DNA from: Janthinobacterium aquaticum
Lineage (GTDB): Bacteria > Pseudomonadota > Gammaproteobacteria > Burkholderiales > Burkholderiaceae_D
DNA length: 64,000 nucleotides
Assembly: GCF_009208565.1 (NCBI RefSeq)
Contig: NZ_WFLK01000007.1
Span: 124,001-188,000 of the forward strand
Reading direction: 5' to 3'
Part shown: positions 20,676-30,247 of the stretch, piece by piece
How the letters are laid out: every line of letters starts with the position of its first letter
Position numbering within the stretch: position 1 is the stretch's first letter
Notes under the pieces: generated by a model
The model's database searches: none
Seen by the model: the letters and a program-made list of their open reading frames with translations, nothing else
What the model was told of the DNA's origin: nothing
Translations under genes and position numbers: made by a program

Positions 20676-21455
20676 TCACTCATCAAACGCCCCACTTTGA
20701 TAAGCAGCATATTCGGACGAAGCGAAATGGTGACGACGCAGCAGCGCCGCCAGGCCAGCTTCCGCTTCTGTATTTCCGAGCTTATGCTGCACCTTGATCC
20801 CGAGCCACAGCACATCGGCCGGCTGGCTCTCCATAGTCCCTGCTGCTGCAAGCCGTCCCAGATGCAGGGCGGCTTGCCGGTAATCTTGCTGCTTGTAATA
20901 CACACGCACCAGGCCGGCATGCGCCACAGCCTCGTCGGGCGCCAGTGCCAGGGCGCGCGTGAAATACGCGCCGGCGCGGCGATCATCACCGAGGTTCAAG
21001 CTGCACTGTCCGGCATTGAGCAGCGCCTTCTCAGGCGTGTCATACGACGCATCCTGCAACGCTGCCTCAAAATAGCCGAGCGCCTGGGCAGCACGCCCGC
21101 TCCGGCATAAAAACTGGCCGTAATTATTGCTCAACTCCGGATTGTGAGGCGCAAGGCGCAAGGCGTAAAGAAAATCTTGCTCTGCCAGCAAAGGTTTTCG
21201 CAATGCAGCATAGACCAGCGCGCGCATGCCATGTGCCTGTGGCAAGGTCGGCGCCAGCGTGATCGCCTGATTGGCTTCCTGCAAAGCGACTTCGAGCTGG
21301 CCCTGCTCATAATAGGCACTGGCCAGTTGCAAACGCAATTGCGCACGCTGGGCGCTGCTGGCGCCTTCGCTGGCATGGTCTGGCGCAACAGCACAGCCGA
21401 CCAGCGCCCCAGCCAGGCTGAAGGCAGCCACAGCGCGTGAGCAATGGATCGCCAT
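20676..21455 (-). CDS. pilW: Type IV pilus biogenesis lipoprotein PilW/PilF
   Basis: A TPR-containing outer-membrane lipoprotein that pilots the PilQ secretin for type IV pili. Translation from ATG 21455 gives 259 residues with a signal ending in ALVGC (Cys21); this start has an AGGAAGG ribosome site. An earlier ATG at 21467 overlaps the rlmN stop (TGATG). Several tetratricopeptide units follow, such as ASAYYEQGQLEVALQEANQA and FLCRSGRAAQALGYFEAAL. The gene sits between rlmN and rodZ, the usual order. Confidence 0.92.
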   Translation of the reverse strand: MAIHCSRAVAAFSLAGALVGCAVAPDHASEGASSAQRAQLRLQLASAYYEQGQLEVALQEANQAITLAPTLPQAHGMRALVYAALRKPLLAEQDFLYALRLAPHNPELSNNYGQFLCRSGRAAQALGYFEAALQDASYDTPEKALLNAGQCSLNLGDDRRAGAYFTRALALAPDEAVAHAGLVRVYYKQQDYRQAALHLGRLAAAGTMESQPADVLWLGIKVQHKLGNTEAEAGLAALLRRHHFASSEYAAYQSGAFDE

Positions 21456-21466
21456 GCCTTCCTGCA

Positions 21467-22642
21467 TCAGGTGCGAATTTCCACGATCTTGCCGAAATTG
21501 GCGCCAAACTTCTGCTGGTATTCGGACATCTTTTCCATCCGTTCCTGCACCCGCGTGCGGTCCTTGACTTCGCCGGCCAGCTGGCCGCAGGCGGCATCGA
21601 TATCGTCGCCGCGCGTCTTGCGCACGGTGGTGACGATGCCGCCGTCCATCAGCACCTGGGCAAACGCCTTGATGCGCGGATTTTTCGAGCGGAACAGGCC
21701 CGACTCGGGGAAGGGATTGAACGGAATCAGGTTGAACTTGCAGTTCACGCCAAATTCGCGGTCCTGCACCAGCGCCAACAGTTCGCGCGCGTGCTCGTCG
21801 CTGTCGTTGACGCCGTCCAACATGCAGTATTCAAAGGTGATGAAGTCGCGCGGCGCAAATTCCAGGTAGCGCTTGCAGGCGGCCATCAGTTCCTTCAATG
21901 GGTATTTCTTGTTCAGTGGAATCAGACCATCGCGCAGCGAATCATTCGACGCATGCAGCGACACGGCCAGCGCCACCGGCACTTCCTGCGACAGCTTGTC
22001 CATCATCGGCACCACGCCCGAAGTCGACAGCGTCACGCGGCGGCGCGACAGACCGTAGGCGTTATCGTCGAGCATCAATTTAAGGGCGGTGACGGTCGGC
22101 TCGAAGTTCAGCAGCGGCTCGCCCATGCCCATCATCACCACGTTGGTGATCTGGCGCTCGCCTTTCGGGCCCGGCTCGATACCCTTGGTGCGGCGCAGTT
22201 CGAATTCGGCCATCCACAGCTGACCGATGATCTCGCCCACCGTCAGGTTGCGGTTGAAGCCCTGCTTGCCGGTCGAGCAGAAACGGCAGTTGACGGCGCA
22301 GCCAGCCTGGGTCGAAATGCACAGCGTGCCGCGATTTTCTTCCGGAATGAATACGGTCTCGACCGCATTGCCATTGCCGACGTCGACCAGCCACTTACGC
22401 GTCCCATCGGTTGAGGTATGGTCGCTGATAATGGCCGGCGCGCGTACTTCGGCGCGCGTCCTGAGTTTGTCGCGCAGGGACTTGGCCAGGTCGGTCATGG
22501 CATCGAAGTCCGACGCACCGAACTGGTGTATCCAGCGCTGTAATTGTTTTGCACGGAACGGTTTCTCTCCCAACTCGGCGCAATAGGCGATGAGCTGCGC
22601 GGGATCGAGGTCCAGCAAGTTGGTGAGTGTTGTCGTGGTCAT
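21467..22642 (-). CDS. rlmN: 23S rRNA/tRNA adenine-C2 methyltransferase RlmN
   Basis: RlmN is a radical-SAM enzyme that methylates C2 of A2503 in 23S rRNA and A37 in some tRNAs. The cluster motif CAVNCRFC is intact, as are the upstream [17 protein letters not shown] segment and [10 protein letters not shown]. The 391-residue form starts at ATG 22642 ([10 protein letters not shown]); the upstream extension to 22720 is low-complexity. The conserved catalytic cysteine lies in the C-terminal [13 protein letters not shown]. The gene is downstream of ndk across a short region with overlapping hairpins. Confidence 0.97.
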   Translation of the reverse strand: MTTTTLTNLLDLDPAQLIAYCAELGEKPFRAKQLQRWIHQFGASDFDAMTDLAKSLRDKLRTRAEVRAPAIISDHTSTDGTRKWLVDVGNGNAVETVFIPEENRGTLCISTQAGCAVNCRFCSTGKQGFNRNLTVGEIIGQLWMAEFELRRTKGIEPGPKGERQITNVVMMGMGEPLLNFEPTVTALKLMLDDNAYGLSRRRVTLSTSGVVPMMDKLSQEVPVALAVSLHASNDSLRDGLIPLNKKYPLKELMAACKRYLEFAPRDFITFEYCMLDGVNDSDEHARELLALVQDREFGVNCKFNLIPFNPFPESGLFRSKNPRIKAFAQVLMDGGIVTTVRKTRGDDIDAACGQLAGEVKDRTRVQERMEKMSEYQQKFGANFGKIVEIRT

Positions 22643-22718
22643 GTCGTCAATTCCAAAAATCCGTCCCCGCGCGCCAGGCCCAATGGGCGGCGCCGCGGGA
22701 ACAGGGGGTGATAAAGTC

Positions 22719-22752
22719 ATTTCATGGATAACGCCATGAAATAACGTTATCC
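22719..22752 (-). promoter_or_regulatory. Overlapping alternative stem-loops, ndk-rlmN spacer
   Basis: ATTTCATGG (22719-22727) pairs perfectly with CCATGAAAT (22734-22742), and GGATAACG (22726-22733) pairs perfectly with CGTTATCC (22745-22752). The two stems share bases and cannot form together. They lie between the ndk stop (22760) and the rlmN start (22642). ATAACGTTAT (22741-22750) is itself palindromic. No T-run follows on the minus strand. Confidence 0.55.
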
Positions 22753-22759
22753 TGGGCGA

Positions 22760-23173
22760 TTAGGCCAGTTCCGGGAAGAAGTAAGCGATTTCCACTTTAG
22801 CTGCTTCAACGGCGTCCGAACCGTGTACGGCGTTGGCGTCGATCGAATCGGCGAAATCGGCGCGGATCGTGCCTTTTTCTGCTTTCTTCGGATCGGTTGC
22901 GCCCATCAGGTCACGGTGAGCCAGAACGGCGTTTTCGCCTTCCAGAGCCTGGATCATGACTGGACCGGAAACCATGAAGGTCACCAGGTCGTTGAAGAAG
23001 CCGCGCTCTTTGTGCGCAGCGTAGAAGCCTTCAGCTTGTTCGCGCGACAGTTGGGTCATGCGGGCAGCAACGATTTTCAGGCCAGCGTTTTCAAAACGGG
23101 TGTAGATTTGGCCGATGACGTTTTTTGCAACTGCATCTGGTTTGATGATCGACAGGGTGCGTTCGATTGCCAT
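22760..23173 (-). CDS. ndk: Nucleoside diphosphate kinase
   Basis: Ndk equilibrates nucleoside di- and triphosphates through a phosphohistidine. The 137-residue protein begins [20 protein letters not shown] and contains the active-site block of the family in [20 protein letters not shown], with the catalytic His in VHGSD. I chose ATG 23173, which has GGAG eleven bases upstream; the five-residue extension to 23188 has no support. The length is typical. It starts the minus-strand housekeeping run and is divergent from the Bax-inhibitor-like gene, with 219 bp between them. Confidence 0.97.
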   Translation of the reverse strand: MAIERTLSIIKPDAVAKNVIGQIYTRFENAGLKIVAARMTQLSREQAEGFYAAHKERGFFNDLVTFMVSGPVMIQALEGENAVLAHRDLMGATDPKKAEKGTIRADFADSIDANAVHGSDAVEAAKVEIAYFFPELA

Positions 23174-23392
23174 TTGTGAAAACTCCAATAAAAAGAAAGG
23201 TTTAAAACAATAATTGATAGTTCAATCAACCTTCGATTTTACCATACTCCACCCCATATCCCCAGACAAGCAGTCCCCTTCTTTGCAACCATGCTGCGTT
23301 TAATGCAATCTTAAGCTGGTTTTTTTGTAAAAAACGGGGGTCATGCTATCCTTGCAGAAAGCAATTACTTGATTTGACATCACGGAGGCATT

Positions 23393-24079
23393 ATGAATCA
23401 GAACATGCAACGCACGTTTGACCTGTCGGGGGGCATGCAGCAAGTACGCCACCAGGTCTTGCGCAATACTTACTGGCTGCTGGCACTGTCCATGATACCG
23501 ACCGTGCTGGGTGCGTTTATCGGCGTGCAGATGCACCTGCCGATGCTGACCGGCGGCATGGGCTTCATCATCTTTATGGTGGTGGCGTTCGGCTTTATGT
23601 ACGCGATTGAAAAAACCAAGAATTCGGGTCTGGGCGTAGCCGTACTGCTGGGCTTTACGTTCTTCATGGGCCTGATGCTCACGCCGATCCTGACCCGCAC
23701 CCTGGGCTACTCGAACGGCGGCATGCTGATCATGACCGCCTTCGGCGGCACCGCCACCATCCTGGCTGTGATGGCCACCATTGCCACCGTGTCGAAACGC
23801 GATTTTTCGGCGATGGGCAAATGGCTGTTTGCCGGCGTGATCGTGCTGATCCTGGCTTCAGTGGCCAACATCTTCCTGGGCCTGTCGGCATTGTCGATCG
23901 TCATCTCGATGGTGGCCATTGCAATCTTCTCGGCCTACATCCTGTATGACGTGCAGCAGATCATCAACGGCGGCGAGACCAACTACATCTCGGCCACTCT
24001 GCGCATCTACCTCGATGTGTACAACATCTTTACCAGCCTGCTGTCCTTGCTGGGCCTGGCTGGCGGTAGCCGCGACTAA
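23393..24079 (+). CDS. Bax inhibitor-1/YccA family membrane protein
   Basis: A 228-residue multi-pass inner-membrane protein of the BI-1/YccA family. About seven hydrophobic helices are visible from residue 28 to 222, including LALSMIPTVLGAFIGV, FIIFMVVAFGFMYAI and VISMVAIAIFSAYILYDVQQIING, the last with the conserved YDVQ acidic motif linked to ion/proton sensing in the family. E. coli YccA interacts with FtsH, so it may moderate membrane-protein proteolysis. The ATG has a good GGAGG ribosome site. It ends just before a terminator and REP pair. Confidence 0.93.
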   Translation: MNQNMQRTFDLSGGMQQVRHQVLRNTYWLLALSMIPTVLGAFIGVQMHLPMLTGGMGFIIFMVVAFGFMYAIEKTKNSGLGVAVLLGFTFFMGLMLTPILTRTLGYSNGGMLIMTAFGGTATILAVMATIATVSKRDFSAMGKWLFAGVIVLILASVANIFLGLSALSIVISMVAIAIFSAYILYDVQQIINGGETNYISATLRIYLDVYNIFTSLLSLLGLAGGSRD

Positions 24080-24094
24080 GATTGATGCAGCAAC

Positions 24095-24122
24095 AAAAAA
24101 ACCGGCTTCGGCCGGTTTTTTT
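24095..24122. terminator. Bidirectional intrinsic terminator
   Basis: AAAAACCGGC and GCCGGTTTTT form a perfect 10 bp stem around TTCG (24097-24120), with A- and T-runs on both sides. It lies 15 bp past the Bax-inhibitor-like gene, which is convergent with rlmD. Confidence 0.92.
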
Positions 24123-24147
24123 ACGCCTGTAATGTGACTGCGGTGTT

Positions 24148-24250
24148 GTCGGATTACGCCGCTGCGCGGCTAATCCGACCTACGTGACAATCCGACGTAC
24201 ACATGTTGCACAGGCCGTAGGTCGGGTTAGCCCCCAGGGCGTAACCCGAC
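24148..24250. repeat. REP pair between convergent genes
   Basis: The first unit (24148-24184) is in minus orientation, GTCGGATTACGCC to TAATCCGACCTACG. The second (24217-24250) is in plus orientation and is a coordinated variant, GTAGGTCGGGTTAG to GTAACCCGAC, in which both arms changed together so pairing is kept. The pair ends 18 bp before the rlmD stop. Confidence 0.88.
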
Positions 24251-24267
24251 ATCACCACCAACGCCCC

Positions 24268-25608
24268 TCAAACGAGGTCAAACACCGCCATCGATTCGAC
24301 ATGCGAGGTGTGCGGAAACATATTGACCACGCCTGCCTTGGACAGTTTGTAGCCGGCTTCCAGCATCAAAATACCAGCGTCGCGCGCCAGCGTTGATGGA
24401 CTGCAGGAAACATAGACAATACGCTTGGGCAGCAAATCCGGGCGCACTTGCGACAAGCCGGCCAGCGCCTGGCACAGGGCCATGGCGCCGTCGCGCGGCG
24501 GGTCGACCAGGATGCGGTCAAACTTGCCCAGCGCGATCAGGTCTTCGGTGGTGACTTCAAACAGGTTACGGGTAAAGAACGAGGTCTTGGCCGACAAACC
24601 GTTGGCCTTGGCGTTTTCCAGTGCGCGTTCGGTCAGCGTGGTGCTGCCTTCGATGCCAACCACTTCGCTGCCCTGGGTGGCCAGCGGCAGGGTAAAGTTG
24701 CCGAGGCCACAGAACAGGTCGGCCACGCGGTCTTCAGGCTGCACTTCCAGCAGGCGCAGCGCCTTGGCCACCAGCACGCGGTTGATATGGTGATTGACCT
24801 GGGTAAAGTCGACCGGCTTGAACGGCATCTTCACGCCAAACTCGGGCAGCAGGTAGTGCAGTTGCTGGTCGAGCGGATAGAACGGCACGGCCGTCTCCGG
24901 ACCCTTGACCTGCAGCCACCATTGCACGCCGTACTGGTCGGCAAAGGCTTTCAGCTTGAGCTCATCGTCGGCGCTCAACGGCGCCATAATGCGCAGCACC
25001 ATGGCGGTGACGTTTTCGCCCACCGCCAGCTCGATCTGCGGCATCTGGTCGAAGATCGACAGCGAAGCGACCAGTGCGCGCAGCGGCAGCAGCATGTCAG
25101 AAATGTGCGGCGGCAGGATCTCGCAGCTATCCATATCGGCCACGAACGCCGATTTCTTTTCATGAAAGCCAACCAGTACCGCGTCCTTTTTCTTGACATG
25201 GCGCACCGACAGGCGCGCGCGGTAGCGGTAGCCCCAGGTCGGGCCGTACATCGGGCGCATGATGCTCTCGGCGCGCACCTTGCCGATATGCCACAGGTTA
25301 TCTTCCAGCACGCGCTGCTTGATCGCGACCTGCGCCGACGGCTCCAGATGCTGCATCGAGCAGCCGCCGCAGTTATCGAAATGCTTGCATTTGGGCGTCA
25401 CGCGCATCGACGATTCGCGGTGCAGCGCGGTCATGCGCGCCGCTTCCCAGTTTTTCTTCTTCTTGAAGGTGACAAAGCTGACGCGTTCGCCCGGCAAGGC
25501 GCCTTCGACAAACACCACCTTGCCCGGCGTGCCGTCTTCATTGTCGATATGGCCGACGCCGCGCGCGTCCATGTCGAGCGATTTGATTTCGAGAATATTA
25601 TCTTGCAT
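24268..25608 (-). CDS. rlmD: 23S rRNA (uracil-1939-C5)-methyltransferase RlmD
   Basis: RlmD methylates U1939 of 23S rRNA. The 446-residue protein has an N-terminal TRAM-like domain (ILEIKSLDMDARGVGHI), the [4Fe-4S] ligands CKHFDNCGGC with another Cys in DMDSCEI, the SAM-binding DLFCGLGNFTLPLA and the catalytic region VDPPRDGA followed by VYVSCSPSTLARD. The start is ATG 25608 (MQDNILEI); the 27 bp upstream frame lacks support. It is the gene after rpoS in the minus-strand order surE-pcm-nlpD-rpoS-rlmD. Confidence 0.96.
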   Translation of the reverse strand: MQDNILEIKSLDMDARGVGHIDNEDGTPGKVVFVEGALPGERVSFVTFKKKKNWEAARMTALHRESSMRVTPKCKHFDNCGGCSMQHLEPSAQVAIKQRVLEDNLWHIGKVRAESIMRPMYGPTWGYRYRARLSVRHVKKKDAVLVGFHEKKSAFVADMDSCEILPPHISDMLLPLRALVASLSIFDQMPQIELAVGENVTAMVLRIMAPLSADDELKLKAFADQYGVQWWLQVKGPETAVPFYPLDQQLHYLLPEFGVKMPFKPVDFTQVNHHINRVLVAKALRLLEVQPEDRVADLFCGLGNFTLPLATQGSEVVGIEGSTTLTERALENAKANGLSAKTSFFTRNLFEVTTEDLIALGKFDRILVDPPRDGAMALCQALAGLSQVRPDLLPKRIVYVSCSPSTLARDAGILMLEAGYKLSKAGVVNMFPHTSHVESMAVFDLV

Positions 25609-25761
25609 AGCAATCAATAGGTAAAAACGGGCCAAAATGCAGGGCCGCGCTGGAACTGCTGTCTGGAAGGGAGTGGGCCGGGCGCCGCGAGCAGGGTCGA
25701 ACGGCGCCGAACGGGCCGTATGATAGCAGATGCCAAGGCGGTGCAGCCGCGGCGAGGCGCC

Positions 25762-26781
25762 TTAAAGCAGCGAATCCCTGACCACGCCGCGCGCCGCCAT
25801 GGCGCGCTTGAGCTTGATCAGCGCTTCCTGCTGGATCTGGCGCACGCGCTCGCGCGTGACGCCCATTTCTTCGGCCAGCGTTTCCAGCGTAGCCGGATCG
25901 TCGTTGTCGAGGCCAAAACGGCGCATGATCACCACGCGCTGCTTGTCGGGCAGCTTGCCCAGCCAGTCGCGCACCAGCAACGTCATTTCGTGGTGCTCGG
26001 CGCGCGCGTCGGGACTGTCTTCGGCCGCGCCAGGCAGCATGTCCATCAGCGACGATTGCGGATCGTTGTCGAGCGGCGCGTCGAGCGAGGTGGCGTGTTC
26101 GGACAGCGCCAGCATATCCTGCACCTCCTCCACTGGCCGCCCCACCAGGTGGGCGATGTCTTCAACCGAGGCGTCCTTGCCGTCGTGCTGCTGCGCTTCC
26201 AGGTGATATTTGCCGCGCAATACCTGGTTCAGTTCGCGCACCATGTGTACCGGCAGGCGCACCGTGCGCGCCTGGTTCATGATGGCGCGCTCGATGCTCT
26301 GGCGTATCCACCAGGTGGCGTAAGTGGAAAAGCGGAAACCGCGCTCGGGCTCGAACTTGTCGATGGCGCGCATCAGGCCGATATTGCCCTCCTCGATCAT
26401 GTCGAGCAAGACCACGCCGCGGTTGATGTAATGCTTGGCAATCGACACCACCAGCCGCAGGTTGTGCTCGATCATGGTCTGGCGCGCTTCGAAATTGCCC
26501 TGCTTGGCCAGCGTGGCGTAATGGACTTCCTGCGGCGCCGTCAGCAGCGGGCGCGTGCCGATCTGATTCAGATAGTGCTGGGTAGTATCGGTCGACAGCT
26601 CGGCCGCCAGCACTTTTTTCAGTTCATCGACGCTGTCGACGGCCACGCTGGCCGCAACAGCCGGATCACTGGCGCCGTCCTCGCCATCCGCTTCGCCAGG
26701 TTCGTCCGCCATCACGTCATCGGCCGCCTCGTCCTGCGGATCGAATTCATCATCCTTCTGGTCGTGCGGCGCGTTGGTCAT
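25762..26781 (-). CDS. rpoS: Stationary-phase sigma factor RpoS
   Basis: RpoS directs RNA polymerase to stress and stationary-phase promoters. The 339-residue protein has an acidic N-terminal leader ([20 protein letters not shown]), region 1.2 ([20 protein letters not shown]), region 2 ([19 protein letters not shown] and the [15 protein letters not shown] -10 recognition helix), region 3 and region 4 ([20 protein letters not shown]). It follows nlpD by 17 bp. In relatives the main rpoS promoter lies inside nlpD, so the nlpD coding region here is the place to look. Confidence 0.97.
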   Translation of the reverse strand: MTNAPHDQKDDEFDPQDEAADDVMADEPGEADGEDGASDPAVAASVAVDSVDELKKVLAAELSTDTTQHYLNQIGTRPLLTAPQEVHYATLAKQGNFEARQTMIEHNLRLVVSIAKHYINRGVVLLDMIEEGNIGLMRAIDKFEPERGFRFSTYATWWIRQSIERAIMNQARTVRLPVHMVRELNQVLRGKYHLEAQQHDGKDASVEDIAHLVGRPVEEVQDMLALSEHATSLDAPLDNDPQSSLMDMLPGAAEDSPDARAEHHEMTLLVRDWLGKLPDKQRVVIMRRFGLDNDDPATLETLAEEMGVTRERVRQIQQEALIKLKRAMAARGVVRDSLL

Positions 26782-26798
26782 TGCTTTACCTGATTGAA

Positions 26799-27734
26799 CT
26801 AACGGTTAGGCAGAAATTTCGACGGATCCACAGGTTTGCCCTGCTGGCGGATTTCAAAGTGCAGCTTGACCCGGTCGGCATCGGAATCACCCATTTCAGC
26901 GATGGCCTGGCCGCGGTTCACATTCTGGCCTTCCTTGACCAGGATGCTGCGGTTATGCGCATACGCCGACAACAAACTATTACTATGCTTCACGATAACA
27001 AGATTACCATAACCACGGATGCCGCTGCCAGCGTACATGACTTTTCCGCTGCCAGCCGCCACCACCTGCTGGCCAGCCTTGCCGGCGATATCGACGCCCT
27101 TGTTCTTGCCTTCGTCAAACGTCGCGATCACCTTGCCTTCGGTGGGCCAGATCCACACCAGCTTTTCCTCGCCGGCGGCAGTTGCCGGTGGCACCGGCGT
27201 GACCGCCAGCGGTGCGGCCGGCACGGCGGCAGGCGCCGGTGCCGGGGCAGGTTTGGTCTCGGTCACGCCGGCGTCGCTGCGCAGTTCGGCCAGGGTGGCG
27301 TCGGAATACGGCTTTTTCTCGCCGCGCGGACCGCTTTTCTTCGGCACCACCGGCGCGCTCGGACGCACCTCGGTAATCACCGGTGCGGCAATGGCCGACG
27401 TTTGCGCGCCGCCGCTGCTACCGCTCTCGCCAGTGGGTGGCAGCACGCGCAGCACCTGGTCGACCTTGATGTCGTTCGGATTGGTCAGCTCGTTCCACAC
27501 CACCAGGTCGCGGTAGTTCTGGCCGTGCTCGAGCGCAATGCGCAGCAGCGTGTCGCCACGGCGCACGGTATAGAAGGCCGGATCGCGGTCGCGCGCATCA
27601 GGTGCGGCTGCGCTGCCGGTAACAGGCTGGCGTTCCACCACGGGCGCCTGCACGCCGGTGGTGCCGCAGCCGCTCAAGATGGCCGCAAGGCCGAGAGTGC
27701 CAAGAAGTCGCTTTGTATTATTAATCATTTGCAT
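26799..27734 (-). CDS. nlpD: NlpD-like LysM/LytM lipoprotein, amidase activator
   Basis: NlpD activates the septal amidase AmiC during daughter-cell separation. The 311-residue precursor has a lipoprotein signal ending in LSGC (Cys23), a LysM peptidoglycan-binding domain ([13 protein letters not shown] to [10 protein letters not shown]), a Pro/Ala-rich linker and a C-terminal LytM (M23) domain. The metal site is degenerate: the usual HxGxD is NKGVD here, although the later YAHN and KLHFEIR remain. That loss is expected for a non-enzymatic activator. It precedes rpoS in one operon. Confidence 0.95.
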   Translation of the reverse strand: MQMINNTKRLLGTLGLAAILSGCGTTGVQAPVVERQPVTGSAAAPDARDRDPAFYTVRRGDTLLRIALEHGQNYRDLVVWNELTNPNDIKVDQVLRVLPPTGESGSSGGAQTSAIAAPVITEVRPSAPVVPKKSGPRGEKKPYSDATLAELRSDAGVTETKPAPAPAPAAVPAAPLAVTPVPPATAAGEEKLVWIWPTEGKVIATFDEGKNKGVDIAGKAGQQVVAAGSGKVMYAGSGIRGYGNLVIVKHSNSLLSAYAHNRSILVKEGQNVNRGQAIAEMGDSDADRVKLHFEIRQQGKPVDPSKFLPNR

Positions 27735-27769
27735 GTGTTATCTGTCCTGCTTGCTGGTTGATCCGGGGA

Positions 27770-28600
27770 TCAGATGACGCCCGGGCGCAAGGGCACGAAA
27801 TGGCAATCTTCCAGCGTTTCACTGGTCCATTCCATTTTCCCAACCCGGGTAATCAGTTGTAATCGCTGCAACGTGGCGCCCACTGGCGCTACCAGGCGTC
27901 CGCCGATGGTCAGTTGATCGAGCAGCGCCTGTGGCACTTCCAGTCCGGCTGCGGCCAGGATGATCCCGTCGAACGGGGCCGCCTGCGGCAGACCTAGCAT
28001 ACCATCTCCGTACTGCAAGCGCAGGTTCGACACGCGCAAGGCGCGCAGGTTGGACTTGGCCAGCTCATGGAGCGGCTTGATGCGCTCGATCGAATAGACT
28101 TCCTTCGCTACCAGCGACAGCACCCTGGCCTGATAGCCGCAGCCGGTGCCGATCTCGAGCACCTTGTTCAAGCTGCCGCCATTGCGCATCACTTCAATCA
28201 TGCGCCCGACGATATACGGCTGCGAAATCGTTTGCTGGTGGCCGATCGGCAAGGAGGCGTCGATATACGCCTGCGAGGCCAGCGCTTCATCCATGAACAG
28301 ATGGCGCGGCACGGCCTGCAGCGCATCGAGCACCACCTGGTCGCGCACGCCCTGTTTGGCCACCCGCGCCACCATGGCGCGCCGCACGGCGTCCGACACC
28401 AGCGGATTTTGCCGTTGCGGCGCCGCCACCGGCGCGGCGCCATACGGCGCACGCAGATTGCGCGCTGCGCTTTGCGCCGCATTCTGGGTCGCCGTCTGCG
28501 GCGTGGCCACCCAGGCCTTGGCAGGCGCTGCGCCCTGGCGCGACGGTTTGCCGGCCAGCGAGTCGAGCGTCAGCGGAAAGGTGCGCGGCTTGTCACTCAT
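27770..28600 (-). CDS. pcm: Protein-L-isoaspartate O-methyltransferase
   Basis: Pcm repairs isoaspartyl damage by SAM-dependent carboxyl methylation. The 276-residue protein has an N-terminal extension of about 70 residues, rich in Ala, Gln and Pro, before the catalytic domain. Visible motifs are [20 protein letters not shown] (substrate region), [14 protein letters not shown] (SAM motif I) and DGIILAAAG. The start ATG 28600 overlaps the surE stop by 8 bp. The extension is absent from E. coli Pcm and looks like disordered sequence. Confidence 0.95.
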   Translation of the reverse strand: MSDKPRTFPLTLDSLAGKPSRQGAAPAKAWVATPQTATQNAAQSAARNLRAPYGAAPVAAPQRQNPLVSDAVRRAMVARVAKQGVRDQVVLDALQAVPRHLFMDEALASQAYIDASLPIGHQQTISQPYIVGRMIEVMRNGGSLNKVLEIGTGCGYQARVLSLVAKEVYSIERIKPLHELAKSNLRALRVSNLRLQYGDGMLGLPQAAPFDGIILAAAGLEVPQALLDQLTIGGRLVAPVGATLQRLQLITRVGKMEWTSETLEDCHFVPLRPGVI

Positions 28601-29348
28601 GCTGCCCCCCCCTGGCCAGGCTGCTGGAGAGCGCATCGAGCGCCGTCACATGCGTCAGATCGATCTGCAGCGGCGTCACCGACACCTGGCCTTGCGCAAC
28701 CGCATGGAAGTCGGTGCCGGGACCGGCGTCCTTGGTGGCGCCGACCGGACCGATCCAGAAAATTTCACGGCCGCGCGGATCGAGTGCGCGGATCACCGGC
28801 TCGGCCGCATGGCGCTTGCCCAGGCGCGTGGCGGCCACGCCCTGCATCTGCTCATAGGGGATGGCCGGAATATTCACGTTCAGCAGGTAGGGTGCCGGCA
28901 AGGCGTCGAAATGGCGCTCGACGATGTCCCTGGCCATGCGCGCGGCCGCATCGAGGTTGGGCCAGCCAAACTCGGACTGCGAAAAGGCAATGGCCGGGAT
29001 GCCGAACAGATAGCCTTCGGTGGCGGCTGCCACCGTACCCGAGTACAGCGTGTCGTCGCCCATGTTGGGGCCATTGTTGATGCCCGACACGACCAGGTCG
29101 GGCCGTTCCATCAGCATGCCGGTCAGCGCCACGTGCACGCAGTCGGTGGGCGTGCCGTTCACGTAGTAAAAACCATTGCCAGCCTTCCCCACCGACAGCG
29201 GACGGTCCAGCGACAGCGAATTGGACGCGCCGGAGCGGTTGCTGTCGGGCGCCACCACCACGATCTCGGCAATACTGGCCAGCGCATCGGCCAGCGCCGC
29301 CAGGCCTGGCGCCAGGTAGCCATCGTCGTTGCTAATAAGGATTCTCAT
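28593..29348 (-). CDS. surE: 5'/3'-nucleotidase SurE
   Basis: SurE is a metal-dependent survival phosphatase acting on nucleoside monophosphates and short polyphosphate. The 251-residue protein begins with the metal-binding [13 protein letters not shown] and has the conserved [19 protein letters not shown] block and NVNIP. The ribosome site is weak. It overlaps pcm, and lies 62 bp downstream of the TIR gene in the same direction, so read-through from the TIR gene into the RpoS block is possible. Confidence 0.96.
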   Translation of the reverse strand: MRILISNDDGYLAPGLAALADALASIAEIVVVAPDSNRSGASNSLSLDRPLSVGKAGNGFYYVNGTPTDCVHVALTGMLMERPDLVVSGINNGPNMGDDTLYSGTVAAATEGYLFGIPAIAFSQSEFGWPNLDAAARMARDIVERHFDALPAPYLLNVNIPAIPYEQMQGVAATRLGKRHAAEPVIRALDPRGREIFWIGPVGATKDAGPGTDFHAVAQGQVSVTPLQIDLTHVTALDALSSSLARGGQHE

Positions 29349-29410
29349 GCCGGGATTTTACCCGAAGCAACGCCGTCGCTCCTATGTGATGAAGCTCAAG
29401 GAAGCGAAAA

Positions 29411-30016
29411 TCACCGCAACGCCGACAAAGAGGCCTCATTGCGCCATGCCGGTGCCATCGCCGGCAGCACGAAGCGGCTGCAGTCGTGGCCGACCGGCAT
29501 AGCATGCTTGAGCAGATGATAATGGGTGGCGATGCGCTGCACGATTTTTTGTATATCGGGCAGATAACGCGGATTGGACTTCAGGTCGCCACTGGCCAGC
29601 GTGTAACCGGAAAAATCGAGATAAAAGCCGGGACCGGTAATCGGCAACGGCAAGCCGTCCGGGTGCGGTGTCATGATAATGGGAATGATCAGGTGGCTGG
29701 GCAATTCGTACCAACTGCTGCGCTCGCGTTCGATCAGCTGCATGCCGGCAAACTCGCGCCGCGTATAACCGTGCGCTTCGTACTTTGGCGTGTAAAGCAC
29801 GATCATGGTGACGCTTTCGCACATGGCGCGCGCCACGCGCCGGTCAAGATCGTCGCCGCCACCCAACTGTTCGCTGTCGATAAACAGCGCGTCTTCGCAG
29901 TCCAGGTGGGGCTCCAGATAGCAGGCCAGTGCCTCGATCAAGTCATTCTTGAATTTGTTCATATATGCGTACTGGCCGTGCGCATAACTCAAGAAACAGC
30001 CGTAGCGGATTTGCAT
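29411..30016 (-). CDS. Orphan TIR-domain protein, putative NADase
   Basis: This 201-residue protein is a nearly stand-alone TIR domain. It begins RYGCFLSYAH, the usual first strand, followed by a LFIDSEQLGGGDDLD strand/BB-loop region, ARAMCESVTMIVLYTPKY, and GYTRREFAGM, in which Glu88 sits where TIR NADases carry the catalytic glutamate. The remaining 90 residues form the last strands (HLIIPIIMTP) and a helical tail. Bacterial TIR proteins often cleave NAD+ in antiphage defence or act as effectors. ATG 30016 has a strong AAGGAG site eight bases upstream. No sensor partner (ThsA-like, SAVED, NLR, STING) is adjacent. Activity is inferred, not shown. Confidence 0.8.
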   Translation of the reverse strand: MQIRYGCFLSYAHGQYAYMNKFKNDLIEALACYLEPHLDCEDALFIDSEQLGGGDDLDRRVARAMCESVTMIVLYTPKYEAHGYTRREFAGMQLIERERSSWYELPSHLIIPIIMTPHPDGLPLPITGPGFYLDFSGYTLASGDLKSNPRYLPDIQKIVQRIATHYHLLKHAMPVGHDCSRFVLPAMAPAWRNEASLSALR

Positions 30017-30121
30017 GGCATGCTCCTTCCCGATTCTTGAATGTCGCGTCTGCTTGCAAGCCAGACCTGGCACGCATAGAGGCAGGACATGACTTCAATC
30101 TAGACGGCTCAGGTCGCACCA

Positions 30122-30139
30122 CTTTGCGCTGGCGCAAAG
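30122..30139. promoter_or_regulatory. Perfect inverted repeat upstream of the TIR gene
   Basis: CTTTGCGC (30122-30129) and GCGCAAAG (30132-30139) form a perfect 8 bp inverted repeat with a 2 bp centre, about 106 bp before the TIR ATG and 108 bp past the dinG-like stop. There is no T-run on the minus strand. It could be an operator or an mRNA-end hairpin. Confidence 0.5.
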
Positions 30140-30247
30140 CCTGTGCCTGTTCTCGCGCATTTTTCATGACAAAAACTGGCCTGAACTCGCCAGAATCTGG
30201 CATGGCTGGTACGCGTGCAGGCCGAGCCAAGGCCCGGCAAAACAAGG

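Noticed and set aside
26799-27734. NlpD as an active M23 endopeptidase
   Set aside because: The first metal-binding His is replaced (NKGVD), as in known non-catalytic amidase activators.
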